From Methanocorpusculaceae archaeon UBA425 (GTDB lineage: Archaea; Halobacteriota; Methanomicrobia; Methanomicrobiales; Methanocorpusculaceae), in contig DAWV01000026.1 in the NCBI GenBank assembly GCA_002506085.1, positions 59,046 to 123,045 on the forward strand: DNA of 64,000 nucleotides, read 5' to 3'. The notes beneath the pieces were generated by a model. It was given only the letters and a program-made list of their open reading frames with translations, did no database searches and was not told the origin of the DNA. Both the position numbers and the translations under genes were made by a program. Positions 34,094 to 43,419 of the stretch are shown piece by piece; position 1 is the first letter of the stretch, and each line of letters opens with the position of its first letter.

Positions 34094-34513
34094 TGGAACC
34101 ACGCCGTAACTGTCCTGATAATTCCCATTGTAAGCGTTTTCTACTTTCCCCTCGACCGGGTGAATGAGCATCTGAACAACCCGCATCTCTTTTGTAACCG
34201 GGATATCCTCCGGGCCGTAGTTTGCCATACAGAGTGTCAGGTTCCCGCGAAAACCCGGGTCAATATATCCTGCACCAAGCACGACGCCTTTCCTCCCAAA
34301 AGAGGAACGACCCCACAGCGTTGCGCAGAGGTCGTCTGGGAGGCTCACAAACTCCATCGTAGGTACAAGGGTCAGCCCTCCTTTTTTTATTATAATATCC
34401 TCTGCACTTCTGAGATCATATGATGAAGGCTGGAGGGATTCTTCGGCGAAAGGGTCGATGCCAAGTGTTCCATCTTTGATGCGTGTTCGGATTATTGATG
34501 AAGAAAGAACCAT
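34082..34513 (-). CDS. dcd: dCTP deaminase / dUTPase-family protein
   Basis: A 143-residue protein of the dCTP deaminase/dUTP diphosphatase fold: LQPSSYDLRSAEDI, WGRSSFGRKGVVLGAGYIDPGFRGNLTLCMANYG and the C-terminal GNYQDSYGVVPSKI. Family members either deaminate dCTP, hydrolyse dUTP or do both, supplying dUMP for thymidylate. It is shorter than typical archaeal Dcd (about 190-200 residues) and closer to dUTPases in size, so which activity it has is open. Confidence 0.82.
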   Translation of the reverse strand: MVLSSSIIRTRIKDGTLGIDPFAEESLQPSSYDLRSAEDIIIKKGGLTLVPTMEFVSLPDDLCATLWGRSSFGRKGVVLGAGYIDPGFRGNLTLCMANYGPEDIPVTKEMRVVQMLIHPVEGKVENAYNGNYQDSYGVVPSKI

Positions 34514-34555
34514 ACAAGATAATACGCCGTAAAGACAAATATATTATTCACTCTG

Positions 34556-34627
34556 GACTTGTAGGGTAGTGGATATCCTTTCGGGCTTCGAACCCGAAGA
34601 ACCGGGTTCGATCCCCGGCAGGTCCGT
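34556..34627 (+). tRNA. tRNA-Arg (TCG)
   Basis: The acceptor stem GGACTTG pairs with CAGGTCC (one G-U). The anticodon stem TCGGG/CCCGA holds the loop CTTCGAA with anticodon TCG. The T arm is CCGGG-TTCGATC-CCCGG. The discriminator is G and CCA is not encoded. A TATA-like AAATATATTATT lies about 15 bases upstream. Confidence 0.95.
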
Positions 34628-34781
34628 ATTTTTTTCAGGAGAGCGCATACAAAAATCCCTGTTTTCCAGTATATTTGACGTTCGGTTGGAAAATGGCCGG
34701 AATATGCGGTTAATCTCCTTTTTAAAATCAGAATATATTTAAGCAGAGGAAAGCAAAATTTAACGTGAGGTGTAAAGAACT

Positions 34782-35765
34782 ATGACTTATGGAATTGAGT
34801 TTGTTCCAGGAAACGTAAATGTTAAGCAGGTAGTTAACTTCTGCAAGCTCGCAGAGAGCAAAGACATCGATTACGCTTGGATCACCAACCACTACAACAA
34901 CCGCCACTGTTACCCGGTATTAGCCGCAGTAGCACAGGCAACAACCACCCTTAAGATGGGTCCGGGTATCATGAATTCATTCACTGACACTCCGGCAGCA
35001 ATGGCATCCTTTGCCTGCACTCTTAACGAGATTTCCGATGGACGTGCAACCCTCGGTATCGGTCCGGGCGACCTTTCAACCCTTCCGAAGCTGGCAATCA
35101 AGGCAGAAAAGCCGGTTGCAAGACTCGGTGAGGCAATTGACCAGATTCGCGCACTCTGCAGCGGTGCAGAGGTAAAGAAAGACGGCAAACAGTTCTTTGA
35201 CTACGATGGTGCAAAACTTACCGGTGTTACTCTCCCGGGCAAGAAAGGTATTCCAATCTACGTCGGCGCACAGGGACCCAAAGTTCTTGAGCTTGCAGGA
35301 CTGAAAGGCGACGGTGCACTTATTAACGCATCTAACCCGAAAGACTTCGCAGTTGCAATCCCAATTATCAAAGCCGCATGCGACTCAATTGGTAAGAAAG
35401 GATTCGATGTCGGAGCATACACTGCACTTTCAATCGATAAAGATGAGAAGAAAGCAAAGAAGGCAGCAAAGATTGTTGCAGCATTCATTGCATCCGGATC
35501 ACCCGAATCACTTCTCCTGCGCCACGGTCTTGACCTCGCAAATGTCGCCAAGATTAAAGACGCACTTTCACGCTTTGACTTCGGTGCAGTCGGCGGACTT
35601 GTAACTGACAAAGAAATTGAAGCATTCACTATCTGCGGTACCCCGGACACTATCCGCCAGAAGTGTGATGATCTTACGAAAGCAGGCGTTACTCAGATTA
35701 TCTTCGGTTCCCCACTTGGACCCGACATGACGAACTCAATCCGCCTCCTTGGCAAGATTATGTAA
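34782..35765 (+). CDS. mer: 5,10-methylenetetrahydromethanopterin reductase
   Basis: A 327-residue F420-dependent enzyme of the bacterial-luciferase-like TIM-barrel family that reduces methylene-H4MPT to methyl-H4MPT in the CO2-to-methane pathway. The segments YGIEFVPGNVNVKQVVNFCKLAESKDIDYAWITNHYNNRHCYPVLA and DGRATLGIGPGDLSTLPKL are typical of Mer. A TATA box AATATATTTAAG lies at about 34731, a leader of roughly 25 bases follows, and GAGGTGTAAAG is the ribosome-binding site. Codon use looks biased, as expected of an abundant enzyme. Confidence 0.96.
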   Translation: MTYGIEFVPGNVNVKQVVNFCKLAESKDIDYAWITNHYNNRHCYPVLAAVAQATTTLKMGPGIMNSFTDTPAAMASFACTLNEISDGRATLGIGPGDLSTLPKLAIKAEKPVARLGEAIDQIRALCSGAEVKKDGKQFFDYDGAKLTGVTLPGKKGIPIYVGAQGPKVLELAGLKGDGALINASNPKDFAVAIPIIKAACDSIGKKGFDVGAYTALSIDKDEKKAKKAAKIVAAFIASGSPESLLLRHGLDLANVAKIKDALSRFDFGAVGGLVTDKEIEAFTICGTPDTIRQKCDDLTKAGVTQIIFGSPLGPDMTNSIRLLGKIM

Positions 35766-35935
35766 ATTCGGTACAACCGATTTTACCAATTTTTTTTGAT
35801 TGCTTTTGTTTCGTCCCCGTTTTTTCTTCATCATTCAAAACCCTGATATAACGTCAGTGGTATATTAAATAAGGCATCCTGATTCCAGGTTGACCTCCTT
35901 TCAAAGGATAGAAATCATACTATACGTGAGTAATC

Positions 35936-36811
35936 ATGACAGAAAACCGTTCAAAACTTAATAAAGAACTTGCACAGATGCTGAAAGGAGGGGTGATTAT
36001 GGACGTCACTTCGCCTGCGCAGGCTAAAATCGCAGAGGATGCAGGAGCCTGTGCGGTTATGGCTCTCGAGCGTATCCCTGCCGACATTCGTGCCGCTGGC
36101 GGTGTATCCCGTATGAGCGACCCGCAGATGATAAAAGGAATCCAGAAAGCAGTCTCAATTCCGGTTATGGCAAAGGTCCGTATCGGTCACTTTGTTGAAG
36201 CCCAGATTCTTGAGGCAATCGATATTGATTATATCGATGAAAGTGAAGTTCTTTCTCCGGCAGATGACCTTAATCACATTGATAAAACCAAGTTCAATGT
36301 TCCTTTTGTCTGCGGAGCCCGTGATCTTGGCGAAGCTCTCCGTCGTGTTGCAGAGGGTGCAACAATGATCAGAACGAAAGGCGAGGCAGGCACTGGTGAT
36401 ATCGTTCAGGCTGTTCATCATATGCGGACGATGAATGGTGAGATTCGCCGCATTGTCAGTCTTCGTGAGGATGAGCTTTATGTTGCCGCAAAGAATCTGC
36501 AGGTGCCGTTAAATCTCCTTCAGTTTGTTCACGAAAATGGCAAACTTCCGGTGGTCAACTTTGCAGCAGGGGGTATCGCAACTCCGGCAGATGCCGCACT
36601 TATGATGCAGCTTGGTGCTGAGGGTGTCTTTGTCGGTTCAGGTATTTTCAAATCCGGCAATCCGGCTAAACGTGCAGATGCAATAGTTAAGGCCGTCACA
36701 AACTACAATAACCCCGTCATGCTTGCCAAACTCTCTGAAGATCTCGGTGAGGCGATGGTTGGTATCAATGCTGATGAAATTTCCATTCTGATGGCGGAAC
36801 GGGGAAAATAA
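35936..36811 (+). CDS. pdxS: Pyridoxal 5'-phosphate synthase lyase subunit
   Basis: A 291-residue PdxS that makes pyridoxal phosphate from ribose 5-phosphate, glyceraldehyde 3-phosphate and ammonia. The lysine in [18 protein letters not shown] and the phosphate-binding [32 protein letters not shown] are intact. A TATA-like GTATATTAAATAAG lies about 75 bases upstream. The leader has a small TCCTTT/AAAGGA hairpin. pdxT follows after four bases, so the two subunits are co-expressed. Confidence 0.97.
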   Translation: MTENRSKLNKELAQMLKGGVIMDVTSPAQAKIAEDAGACAVMALERIPADIRAAGGVSRMSDPQMIKGIQKAVSIPVMAKVRIGHFVEAQILEAIDIDYIDESEVLSPADDLNHIDKTKFNVPFVCGARDLGEALRRVAEGATMIRTKGEAGTGDIVQAVHHMRTMNGEIRRIVSLREDELYVAAKNLQVPLNLLQFVHENGKLPVVNFAAGGIATPADAALMMQLGAEGVFVGSGIFKSGNPAKRADAIVKAVTNYNNPVMLAKLSEDLGEAMVGINADEISILMAERGK

Positions 36812-36815
36812 CTAC

Positions 36816-37385
36816 ATGAGAATCGGTGTTCTGGCACTTCAGGGTGCGTTCATCGAACACATCAGGATGCTGAATAATCTGGGCGCAGAAGCATTTGAGA
36901 TACGAAATTCTCTCGACCTCCTGGAGAAACCTGATGGTCTGGTCTTTCCCGGAGGGGAGAGCACTGTCATGTCGAAGCTTCTATCAGACCTCGGTCTATT
37001 TGAGAAGCTTCGCTCACTCATAATATCAGGCACACCCGTGATGGGTACTTGTGCAGGTTTGATTCTTCTTGCAAAAAATGTTGAGGGGGGGGTTCCGTCT
37101 ATTGCAACGATGGATATTACTGCAGTCAGAAATGCCTACGGTCGTCAGCTTGGAAGTTTTGAAACTGTTGCGCCATTTGCAGATGCGGGTAATATTCCTA
37201 TGACGTTTATACGTGCCCCGGTGATTTCCAACCTGGGAAAAAATGTCAGAGTCCTTGCTGAAGTCGATGGTAAAATTGTTGCCGTTCGCGAAGAAAATCA
37301 ACTGGCATTATCCTTCCATCCGGAACTGGGTCAGGATACGACGGTCCATACGTATTTCCTGAATATGGTTTCCGGCACCATCTGA
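36816..37385 (+). CDS. pdxT: Pyridoxal 5'-phosphate synthase glutaminase subunit
   Basis: A 189-residue class I glutaminase that feeds ammonia to PdxS. The nucleophile is the cysteine in MGTCAGLILLA, and the His-Glu pair lies in SFHPELGQD. GLVFPGGESTVM is also conserved. It is directly downstream of pdxS in a two-gene operon and convergent with mtd. Confidence 0.96.
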   Translation: MRIGVLALQGAFIEHIRMLNNLGAEAFEIRNSLDLLEKPDGLVFPGGESTVMSKLLSDLGLFEKLRSLIISGTPVMGTCAGLILLAKNVEGGVPSIATMDITAVRNAYGRQLGSFETVAPFADAGNIPMTFIRAPVISNLGKNVRVLAEVDGKIVAVREENQLALSFHPELGQDTTVHTYFLNMVSGTI

Positions 37386-37501
37386 ACTTTTTTACCTATT
37401 TTTCAGCACGTTACCGTGTTGTGTTTTGTCATTAATACAGAGGTGAGGTGATTCCCCCGCCTCCGCATCCAAAAAGAAAAAGGTAAAATTTGGAAGTATA
37501 A

Positions 37502-38344
37502 TTACTCAGGTTTGCTGATAAGAGCAACTTTGGATACAATCTGACCGGTCTTCTTGTGTGGCTTGCGGATAACGCCGTCGCATCCCTTCTCAAGTTCACG
37601 TGCCTGGTCACAAAGGTTTGCTGCTGCACGCATCATTTCGTGTGCGGATGCAACGATTGGCAGATAGTCGGTCCACTCTTTGGTCATGAAACAGCCTTTG
37701 ACGTTGACGCCTGCGACTGCCTGAGCGATTTCGTATGCTGCACGTGCTTTTGCCTGTGCATAGGGGTTTGTGAATTCGCCCTTGGTTGCGTTGTCAGCGT
37801 TCAGGACAAGTTTCGGGAGAACGACTTCTGCGCCTTTCTTTCCTTCTTTGATCTGATCAGTGACTTTGTCGAGTTCAGTCTGGAGTTTGCGGAATGCACC
37901 AGTAAGTGCAAGGACTTTCACGAGGTTGCCGTTGTAGTCTGCCATCTCGACTGGGTCGAGGAATTCACGGCGGGCACCAATCATTGCGTCTGCTTTGACG
38001 ATGATGTAGCCTACACCGGCTGCCTTGAGTGCTTCCCAGCCTTCTTTCTTGGTTGTGACATCATCAGTGATGACGATAACCGGAATGCCTGCTGCTTTGA
38101 GGTCTTCACGTGCACTGACTGGTCCTTCGAGAACTCCATTCGGGGAAACAACAATTGCATAGTCGGGTTGCCATGCTTTCAGGTTTGAAACAACACGGTC
38201 AACGTCTTCCTTCTGCAGTTTGGTTCCGGAAGTTGCCATGAATGTCATCATGTCTTCGCGGTCTGCACGCTCATCTAAAAGCAACTCTGCCATAACACCG
38301 GATGCGATGTTACCGAGTTTTGCAACTCCTACCTTAACTACCAT
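37502..38344 (-). CDS. mtd: F420-dependent methylenetetrahydromethanopterin dehydrogenase
   Basis: A 280-residue Mtd that reduces methenyl-H4MPT to methylene-H4MPT with reduced F420, just before the Mer step. The start [31 protein letters not shown] and segments [38 protein letters not shown] are diagnostic. The ATG at 38344 was preferred over one six codons upstream because GAGAGGTG stands at the right distance and the protein family begins with MVVKVGV. A T-rich stretch after the stop is the likely terminator. Confidence 0.96.
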   Translation of the reverse strand: MVVKVGVAKLGNIASGVMAELLLDERADREDMMTFMATSGTKLQKEDVDRVVSNLKAWQPDYAIVVSPNGVLEGPVSAREDLKAAGIPVIVITDDVTTKKEGWEALKAAGVGYIIVKADAMIGARREFLDPVEMADYNGNLVKVLALTGAFRKLQTELDKVTDQIKEGKKGAEVVLPKLVLNADNATKGEFTNPYAQAKARAAYEIAQAVAGVNVKGCFMTKEWTDYLPIVASAHEMMRAAANLCDQARELEKGCDGVIRKPHKKTGQIVSKVALISKPE

Positions 38345-38602
38345 ATTTGATACACCTCTCATTTCTAAATGAGAACATCAATTTATCGACGAGAATCAAT
38401 ATAAGGTTTGTGAAAGATACTCTCTGAAAACGAAAAAACCGCAATTTCAGTATCATCCCATCTATTGGAATGGTAATTGCAGTTATTTCAGATAAGACAT
38501 ATGCCCTGTGTATTCAGAACATCATGTTCCATCTATATTTCAAGGGCATTTTTGCATTCTCCTGCCGGCTTTCTCTGCGCGGAAAAGTAAAGTCAAAATC
38601 TA

Positions 38603-38618
38603 TTAACATAAATGTTAA
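38603..38618. promoter_or_regulatory. Palindrome upstream of the tfx promoter
   Basis: TTAACATAAATGTTAA is a perfect 16-base palindrome. It ends about six bases before the TTTATAG stretch that is the probable TATA box of the gene at 38658. This is a good candidate for binding by the Tfx-family protein itself. The rest of the 313-base gap to mtd holds the mtd promoter and one possible GCAATT/AATTGC hairpin. Confidence 0.5.
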
Positions 38619-38657
38619 ACCAAATCATTTATAGTTAATTAGGTTGAATTAATATCC

Positions 38658-39062
38658 ATGAAAGATACACTCCTTACTGACCGTCAGAAGGAAGTCATTC
38701 GATACCGCAAACAAGGCATGACTCAACAGCAGATTGCTGACCGCCTCGGGACCTCCAAAGCAAATATCTGTACTATTGAAAAATCCGCCAATGAAAATAT
38801 CCGGCGGGCAAAGGATACGTTAGAGTTCTTATACACCCTTGATGCAACCGAACTGTGTATTCTTCCTGAGGGTACTGACCTTATGGAGGCTCCGAAAATC
38901 ATCTACGTGGCCGCGGCCCCGCTTAATATTAAAATCCGTTATGATACACTTGCCTTAATCAATCGGATTTCAACCAGCATGCCGGAAAAGATTAAAGGCA
39001 GACATGTCAAAGAGGACATCATCGTCTATCTGAATAACGACGGGGATTTATATTTCGGCTGA
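38658..39062 (+). CDS. Tfx-family DNA-binding protein
   Basis: A 134-residue regulator of the Tfx family: an N-terminal helix-turn-helix LLTDRQKEVIRYRKQGMTQQQIADRLGTSKANICTIEKSANENIRRAKDT and a C-terminal domain beginning PKIIYVAAAPLNIKIRYDTLALINRI. The founding member in Methanothermobacter binds the promoter of the molybdenum formylmethanofuran dehydrogenase operon, so a role in methanogenesis gene control is plausible; the targets here are unknown. It stands between mtd and the ribosomal cluster. Confidence 0.9.
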   Translation: MKDTLLTDRQKEVIRYRKQGMTQQQIADRLGTSKANICTIEKSANENIRRAKDTLEFLYTLDATELCILPEGTDLMEAPKIIYVAAAPLNIKIRYDTLALINRISTSMPEKIKGRHVKEDIIVYLNNDGDLYFG

Positions 39063-39189
39063 GTCTTCAAAATTTTCAACCTCCTTTTTCCAGAATAAGT
39101 TTCATGCAGATTCTCCTCGCCAGTCTCTCGATATCATATATGGGCGGATACTCCATACAACAATTTATATTCTATCTAATCCTATAATT

Positions 39190-39780
39190 GAGGAGCCTTC
39201 AAAAGGCTGATATCAGCAAAATCTGCTGAATGAGGATATCCCGTTGGTACGAAACATCTGCGATTTCGCGTTTGTTTCGTAATTGTGTAACTCTGAGCGA
39301 GTAATTTCGCGGCAGAAGTTAAGACCTATGATAGGTCTGATTAGATGCGCCGGGCGAACGTCATTATGATGTGCCCATTCCTGGACGTCAGGAAGCGTGT
39401 CGGAAGTCAGGTTCTCTTCCGTGAGACTTGGAAACCGCAGTCAATACTGCAAATCGGGTAAATGAACAGATAAGACGTTATCGTGTTCATAATCGGATAT
39501 CCCACAAGGATTATCAATTGCATGCAAGGCAAAACTTTGCGTGCCTCCACACGTGCAATGAACGTGTGCTGAACTCCCGTCTTTCCGTCCAATGTGTAAC
39601 TCTCCCGTGTTTATTTCACGGGTGTGTAGAACACAGAGACCGACAAAAATGCGTCCCGCGGGTCGATTCCTATTCAATTCAGGAAGCCGGCGGTGAAAGA
39701 ACGGCTGTCATATTGATGACAACCACAGCAGACGTCTTCCTTGTTTAAATCAAGAGAAGACATTACAGGATGATTAATAA
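39190..39780 (+). ncRNA. Long structured leader of the ribosomal operon, or an independent RNA
   Basis: A TTTATATTC promoter at 39164-39172 would start a transcript near 39190, nearly 600 bases before uL3. The stretch folds into a series of stems: AGCCTT/AAGGCT (39194-39208), GATATC/GATATC (39209-39240), TACGAAAC/GTTTCGTA (39248-39281), GACCTA/TAGGTC (39323-39337), CCTG/CAGG (39380-39392), CGGAAG/CTTCCG (39401-39421), GCAGT/ACTGC (39437-39450), GCATGCAA/TTGCGTGC (39520-39544), CACACGT/ACGTGTG (39548-39568) and CCCGTG/CACGGG (39604-39622). TGTGTAACTCT occurs twice (39285, 39593) and GGATATCCC twice. No coding frame is convincing, and it did not match the tRNA, RNase P or SRP RNA signatures I know. 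Confidence 0.5.
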
Positions 39781-40782
39781 ATGAGAACAGGACATCCCCG
39801 TGCAGGGTCACTCGCATACTATCCAAAAGTGCGGGCTAAGGGCATCGTACCAAAGTACCAGTCCTGGCCAGCATACAATGGGCAGCCAATGCTTCAGGGC
39901 TTTGCAGGCTACAAAGCCGGTATGACCCATGTGATTATGATCGATGATCGCAAGCAGAGTCCAACCGAAGGTAAGGAAGTAATGGTGCCAGTCACCGTTA
40001 TTGAAATCCCCGCCATGACCGTTGCTGCAATCCGAGTATATGTCAAAGACACCTACGGAAAACACCCGTTAACAGAAGTCTGGGCAGAAAACCTCGAAGC
40101 ACTCTCCGGCAGAATCACCAAAGCAAAGATCAACAACGCTGCAAAGGCAACCGAGAAAATCAATGCCGCAATCGGCGATGTTGTTGAAGTAATGGTGCTC
40201 ATGTACACCAAGACGACCGAAATCACTGGTGTTCCAAAGAAGGTCCCCGACCTTATGGAAATCCGTGTTGCCGGCGGCAGTGCACAGGAACGCTTTGACT
40301 ACGCTCTCTCCCTCCTTGGGACCGACGTCGAGATGGACACTCTTTTTGATGAGGGTCAGTTCGCCGACATCTCCGGTATCACCAAAGGAAAAGGATTCCA
40401 GGGCGCAGTCAAGAGATTCGGTATCAAACTCCGGAAGAGAAAGCACGCAAGAACCAAGAAGGAAAGACATATCGGAACTCTTGGTCCATGGCATCCACAC
40501 CACGTCCGCTGGCAGGTACCAATGCCCGGTCAGTTAGGATTCCAGCAGCGTACTGAGTTCAACAAGCGTATCATCAAGATTGGTGAGAACGCAGACGAAA
40601 TCAACCCGGCAGGTGGATTCCTCCACTACGGACTTGTTCGTAACAACTATGTCTTAATCAAAGGCAGTATTCCCGGGCCCGCAAAACGCCTTGTCAGAAT
40701 CCGGTCTGCAACCCGCATGGGTGAGCAGAAGGTTCAGGCACCGGTCGTTGAATATGTCAGCCTCCAGAGTAAACAGGGGTGA
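39781..40782 (+). CDS. rpl3: Ribosomal protein uL3
   Basis: A 333-residue large-subunit protein that binds near the peptidyl-transferase centre and starts 50S assembly. It begins [19 protein letters not shown] and has the conserved [13 protein letters not shown] and [28 protein letters not shown] with the characteristic [24 protein letters not shown]. It is the first gene of the S10/spc-type cluster, after the long leader. The next gene follows after eight bases. Confidence 0.97.
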   Translation: MRTGHPRAGSLAYYPKVRAKGIVPKYQSWPAYNGQPMLQGFAGYKAGMTHVIMIDDRKQSPTEGKEVMVPVTVIEIPAMTVAAIRVYVKDTYGKHPLTEVWAENLEALSGRITKAKINNAAKATEKINAAIGDVVEVMVLMYTKTTEITGVPKKVPDLMEIRVAGGSAQERFDYALSLLGTDVEMDTLFDEGQFADISGITKGKGFQGAVKRFGIKLRKRKHARTKKERHIGTLGPWHPHHVRWQVPMPGQLGFQQRTEFNKRIIKIGENADEINPAGGFLHYGLVRNNYVLIKGSIPGPAKRLVRIRSATRMGEQKVQAPVVEYVSLQSKQG

Positions 40783-40790
40783 AATGACCG

Positions 40791-41534
40791 ATGAAAGCAA
40801 ATGTAAAAGCAATTAACGGCTCAGTCCTCCATGAAATAGAACTCCCGGCAGTATTCGATGAAGCATACCGCCCGGACCTTGTCAAGAGAGCTGTCCTCGC
40901 TTACCAGAGCGAACAGTATCAGGCACACGGGGCAGACCCATGTGCAGGTTTGAGAACCTCTGCAGAAGGCTGGGGATCCAAACGTGGTGAAGCTAAGATT
41001 CCGCGTATCAAAAACGGAAGCCGTGCTGCAAAAGTACCTAACGTAAAAGGCGGTCACCCAGCACACGCACCAAAAGCAGAGAAGATTCTTGTTGAGAAGA
41101 TTAACAAGAAAGAGAAAGCAAAGGCAATCCGCTCGGCAATTGCCGCAACCGTCAACACCGAACTTGTCTCCGCACGCGGTCACAAATTCGAAGGCGATGC
41201 CGCAATCATCGTTGAGGAATCCTTTGAACAGATTGCCAAGACCGCTGAAGTCAAGTCGATTCTTATCGCACTGGGACTCGGCGCAGACCTTGAGCGTGCA
41301 AGACTCTCCCGAAACATTCGTGCCGGTCGTGGAAAGATACGCGGGCGCAAATACAAGCAGGCAAAGTCTGCTCTGATTGTGACCGCCGGTGAATTCCTCG
41401 CAGGTGCCAACATCGCAGGAGTCGACTGCGTATCAGTCAATGCTATGAACATCAACGATCTTGCACCCGGATGCGACGCAGGCAGACTTACTGTCTGGAC
41501 TGAAGCTGCAATCAAGATGATCGGGGAGGCATAA
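40791..41534 (+). CDS. rpl4: Ribosomal protein uL4
   Basis: A 247-residue protein of the archaeal L4/L1e family: LPAVFDEAYRPDLVKRAVLAYQSEQYQAHGADPCAGLRTSAEGWGSKRGEAKIPRIKNGSRAAKVPNVKGGHPAHAPKAEKIL, the loop that lines the exit tunnel. Two bases separate it from rpl23. No oddities. Confidence 0.97.
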   Translation: MKANVKAINGSVLHEIELPAVFDEAYRPDLVKRAVLAYQSEQYQAHGADPCAGLRTSAEGWGSKRGEAKIPRIKNGSRAAKVPNVKGGHPAHAPKAEKILVEKINKKEKAKAIRSAIAATVNTELVSARGHKFEGDAAIIVEESFEQIAKTAEVKSILIALGLGADLERARLSRNIRAGRGKIRGRKYKQAKSALIVTAGEFLAGANIAGVDCVSVNAMNINDLAPGCDAGRLTVWTEAAIKMIGEA

Positions 41535-41536
41535 CT

Positions 41537-41785
41537 ATGACACTTGCACACCCCCTCGTAACAGAAAAGGCAATGGTCCTTTTAGAGAACTCCAACCAGC
41601 TCTCCTTCATAGTTGAGAAGGAAGCACGTAAGGCATCCATCAAGGCAGCGGTCGAGAAGACCTTCGGTAAGAAGATCGTTTCAATCAACACCATGATGAC
41701 CTCTAAGGGAAACAAGAAGGCAGTAATTACCTTCGAAGATAAAAACTCCGCTGAAGAAATATTATCTCAGCTCGGAATCGTGTAA
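41537..41785 (+). CDS. rpl23: Ribosomal protein uL23
   Basis: An 82-residue protein at the tunnel exit, where SRP and the translocon dock. The family pattern LAHPLVTEKAMVLLENSNQLSFIVEKEARKASIKAAVEKTFGKKIVSINTM is complete. It lies between rpl4 and rpl2 as in other archaea. Confidence 0.97.
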   Translation: MTLAHPLVTEKAMVLLENSNQLSFIVEKEARKASIKAAVEKTFGKKIVSINTMMTSKGNKKAVITFEDKNSAEEILSQLGIV

Positions 41786-41795
41786 GGTGAGATAA

Positions 41796-42521
41796 ATGGG
41801 ACACAGAATCAGTACACAGTCACGTGGAAAAGGCGGTTCAACCTACCGCGCCCCGTCGCACCAGTATAAAGCAGAGCTCAAGCACTTTGGCTCCGCACTC
41901 AAGACCGTTCGTGCAACCGTCATCGACATCGAGCACGACCCGGCACGTCACACCCCGATTGCAGTCGTGAAAATCGACGGCATGAAAGCTGCTGACAAGA
42001 AAGAATACGCACTCATCACAGAAGGTGTCGGTATTGGTCAGGAACTCGTATGGGGACCTGAAGCCACTGTCGAAAACGGTAATTCGTTACCACTTTCAGC
42101 AATTCCGACCGGAGTTGCCGTCTGCAACATCGAAGCCCGCCCCGGAGACGGAGGTAAATTCGTTCGTGCAAGCGGTGTCCAGGCTGTTATCATCGGAAAA
42201 TCCGAGGGTAAAGTCGGTGTCAGAATGCCCTCAGGCAAACCCAAATGGTTCAATGAGGCATGCCTTGCAACCGTCGGCCTTGTAGCCGGTGGAGGCCGCT
42301 GTGACAAGCCGATCCTGAAAGCAGGTAAGCAGTTCCACAAGATGAAGTCCTCGGCAACCCGCTGGCCAAGAACCCGTGGTGTCGCAATGAACGTTGTCGA
42401 TCACCCATTCGGTGGTGGTGGACATCAGCACCCAGGTCACCCGAAGACTGTTGCACGTGGAGCTTCGCCAGGTCAGAAAGTCGGATCGGTTGCTGCACGC
42501 AGAACCGGATACCGGAGGTGA
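41796..42521 (+). CDS. rpl2: Ribosomal protein uL2
   Basis: A 241-residue protein essential for subunit joining and peptidyl transfer. It begins GHRISTQSRGKGGSTYRAPSHQYKAEL and ends with the universal loop VAMNVVDHPFGGGGHQHPGHPKTVARGASPGQKVG. The gene end carries GGAGGTGA at 42514-42521, a full-length Shine-Dalgarno for rps19. Confidence 0.98.
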   Translation: MGHRISTQSRGKGGSTYRAPSHQYKAELKHFGSALKTVRATVIDIEHDPARHTPIAVVKIDGMKAADKKEYALITEGVGIGQELVWGPEATVENGNSLPLSAIPTGVAVCNIEARPGDGGKFVRASGVQAVIIGKSEGKVGVRMPSGKPKWFNEACLATVGLVAGGGRCDKPILKAGKQFHKMKSSATRWPRTRGVAMNVVDHPFGGGGHQHPGHPKTVARGASPGQKVGSVAARRTGYRR

Positions 42522-42527
42522 ATGTAA

Positions 42528-42938
42528 ATGGCAAAGAAAACTACTAAGAGAATGCCAAAGCGGCGAGAGGAATACACCTACCACGGCTACAATATCGAGC
42601 AGCTCAAAGCCATGTCAATGGACGAGCTTCTTGCAATTATGCCGACCGGCGCCCGCAGGAAAGTTCTTCGCGGTTTTACCCGTGATGAAGAGGACGTTCG
42701 TGCGAGGATCGCTGAAGGTGACGGTGTCAGAACTCACAGCCGTTCAATGATAATTCTCCCCGAAATGGTTGGCAAGAATGTTGCCATCTACTCCGGTAAG
42801 GAATTCGTTGAGGTTGAGATTCCGGTTGAAGGGATTTTCCATTACTTTGGAGAATTCGCAGCAACCCGTAAGAAAGTCACTCATGGAAGTGCCGGTATCG
42901 GTGCAACCAAGTCGAGTAAGTATGTTCCGTTGAAGTGA
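42528..42938 (+). CDS. rps19: Ribosomal protein uS19
   Basis: A 136-residue small-subunit head protein. The archaeal N-terminal extension (TTKRMPKRREEYTYHGYNIEQLKAMSMDELLAIMPTGARRKVLRGF) is followed by the conserved core RTHSRSMIILPEMVGKNVAIYSGKEFVEVEI and HYFGEFAATRKKVTHGSAGIGATKSSKYVPLK. The start is set by the perfect GGAGGTGA seven bases upstream. Confidence 0.97.
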   Translation: MAKKTTKRMPKRREEYTYHGYNIEQLKAMSMDELLAIMPTGARRKVLRGFTRDEEDVRARIAEGDGVRTHSRSMIILPEMVGKNVAIYSGKEFVEVEIPVEGIFHYFGEFAATRKKVTHGSAGIGATKSSKYVPLK

Positions 42939-42943
42939 TTGTT

Positions 42944-43417
42944 ATGGCAAGAACAGAATACAGTAACAAACTTACCGGCGACAACATCGCCCGTGTAAAG
43001 GGAAATGAACTCAGCTGCTCTCCAAAGCATGCTGTGGAAATCGCTCACCTTGTCCGTAATATGATGGCAGACGACGCAGTTGCATACCTTGAACAGGTCA
43101 TCGACCTCAAGCGTGCAGTTCCGTTCCACCGCTACAACAGAAACGTGAGCCACCAGAAGAGTTTAAACGGTAAAACCTTTGGAACCGCAGCCGGCAGATA
43201 CCCGGTCAAGGCAGCCGGAGAATATATCCGCTTAATCCGCTCTGCACAGAAGAACGCTGAATATGCAGGTCTCGCGCCGGAAAAGATGGTCATCATCCAC
43301 GCCGCTGCAAACAAGGGACGCGGCATGAAAGGAATCTTCCCCCGTGCAATGGGTAGAGCAACTCCCAAACACAGAGATTCCGTCAACGTTGAAATCATCC
43401 TTCGTGAGGTCCAGTAA
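42944..43417 (+). CDS. rpl22: Ribosomal protein uL22
   Basis: A 157-residue tunnel-wall protein: ARTEYSNKLTGDNIARVKGNELSCSPKHAVEIAHLVRNM, PGRYPVKAAGEYIRLIRSA-like segment and RGRGMKGIFPRAMGRATPKHRDSVNVEIILREV-like C-terminus. The ATG at 42944 was chosen over a GTG three codons upstream, since archaeal uL22 begins MAR. It lies six bases after rps19. Confidence 0.96.
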   Translation: MARTEYSNKLTGDNIARVKGNELSCSPKHAVEIAHLVRNMMADDAVAYLEQVIDLKRAVPFHRYNRNVSHQKSLNGKTFGTAAGRYPVKAAGEYIRLIRSAQKNAEYAGLAPEKMVIIHAAANKGRGMKGIFPRAMGRATPKHRDSVNVEIILREVQ

Positions 43418-43419
43418 GT

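Noticed and set aside
39428..39748. A 106-codon frame inside the ribosomal leader
   Set aside because: It runs through stable hairpins, has no ribosome-binding site and shows no protein-like pattern.
39190..39780. RNase P RNA or SRP RNA in the ribosomal leader
   Set aside because: The universal GAAAGTCC/ACAGAA parts of RNase P RNA and the helix-8 motif of SRP RNA could not be found.
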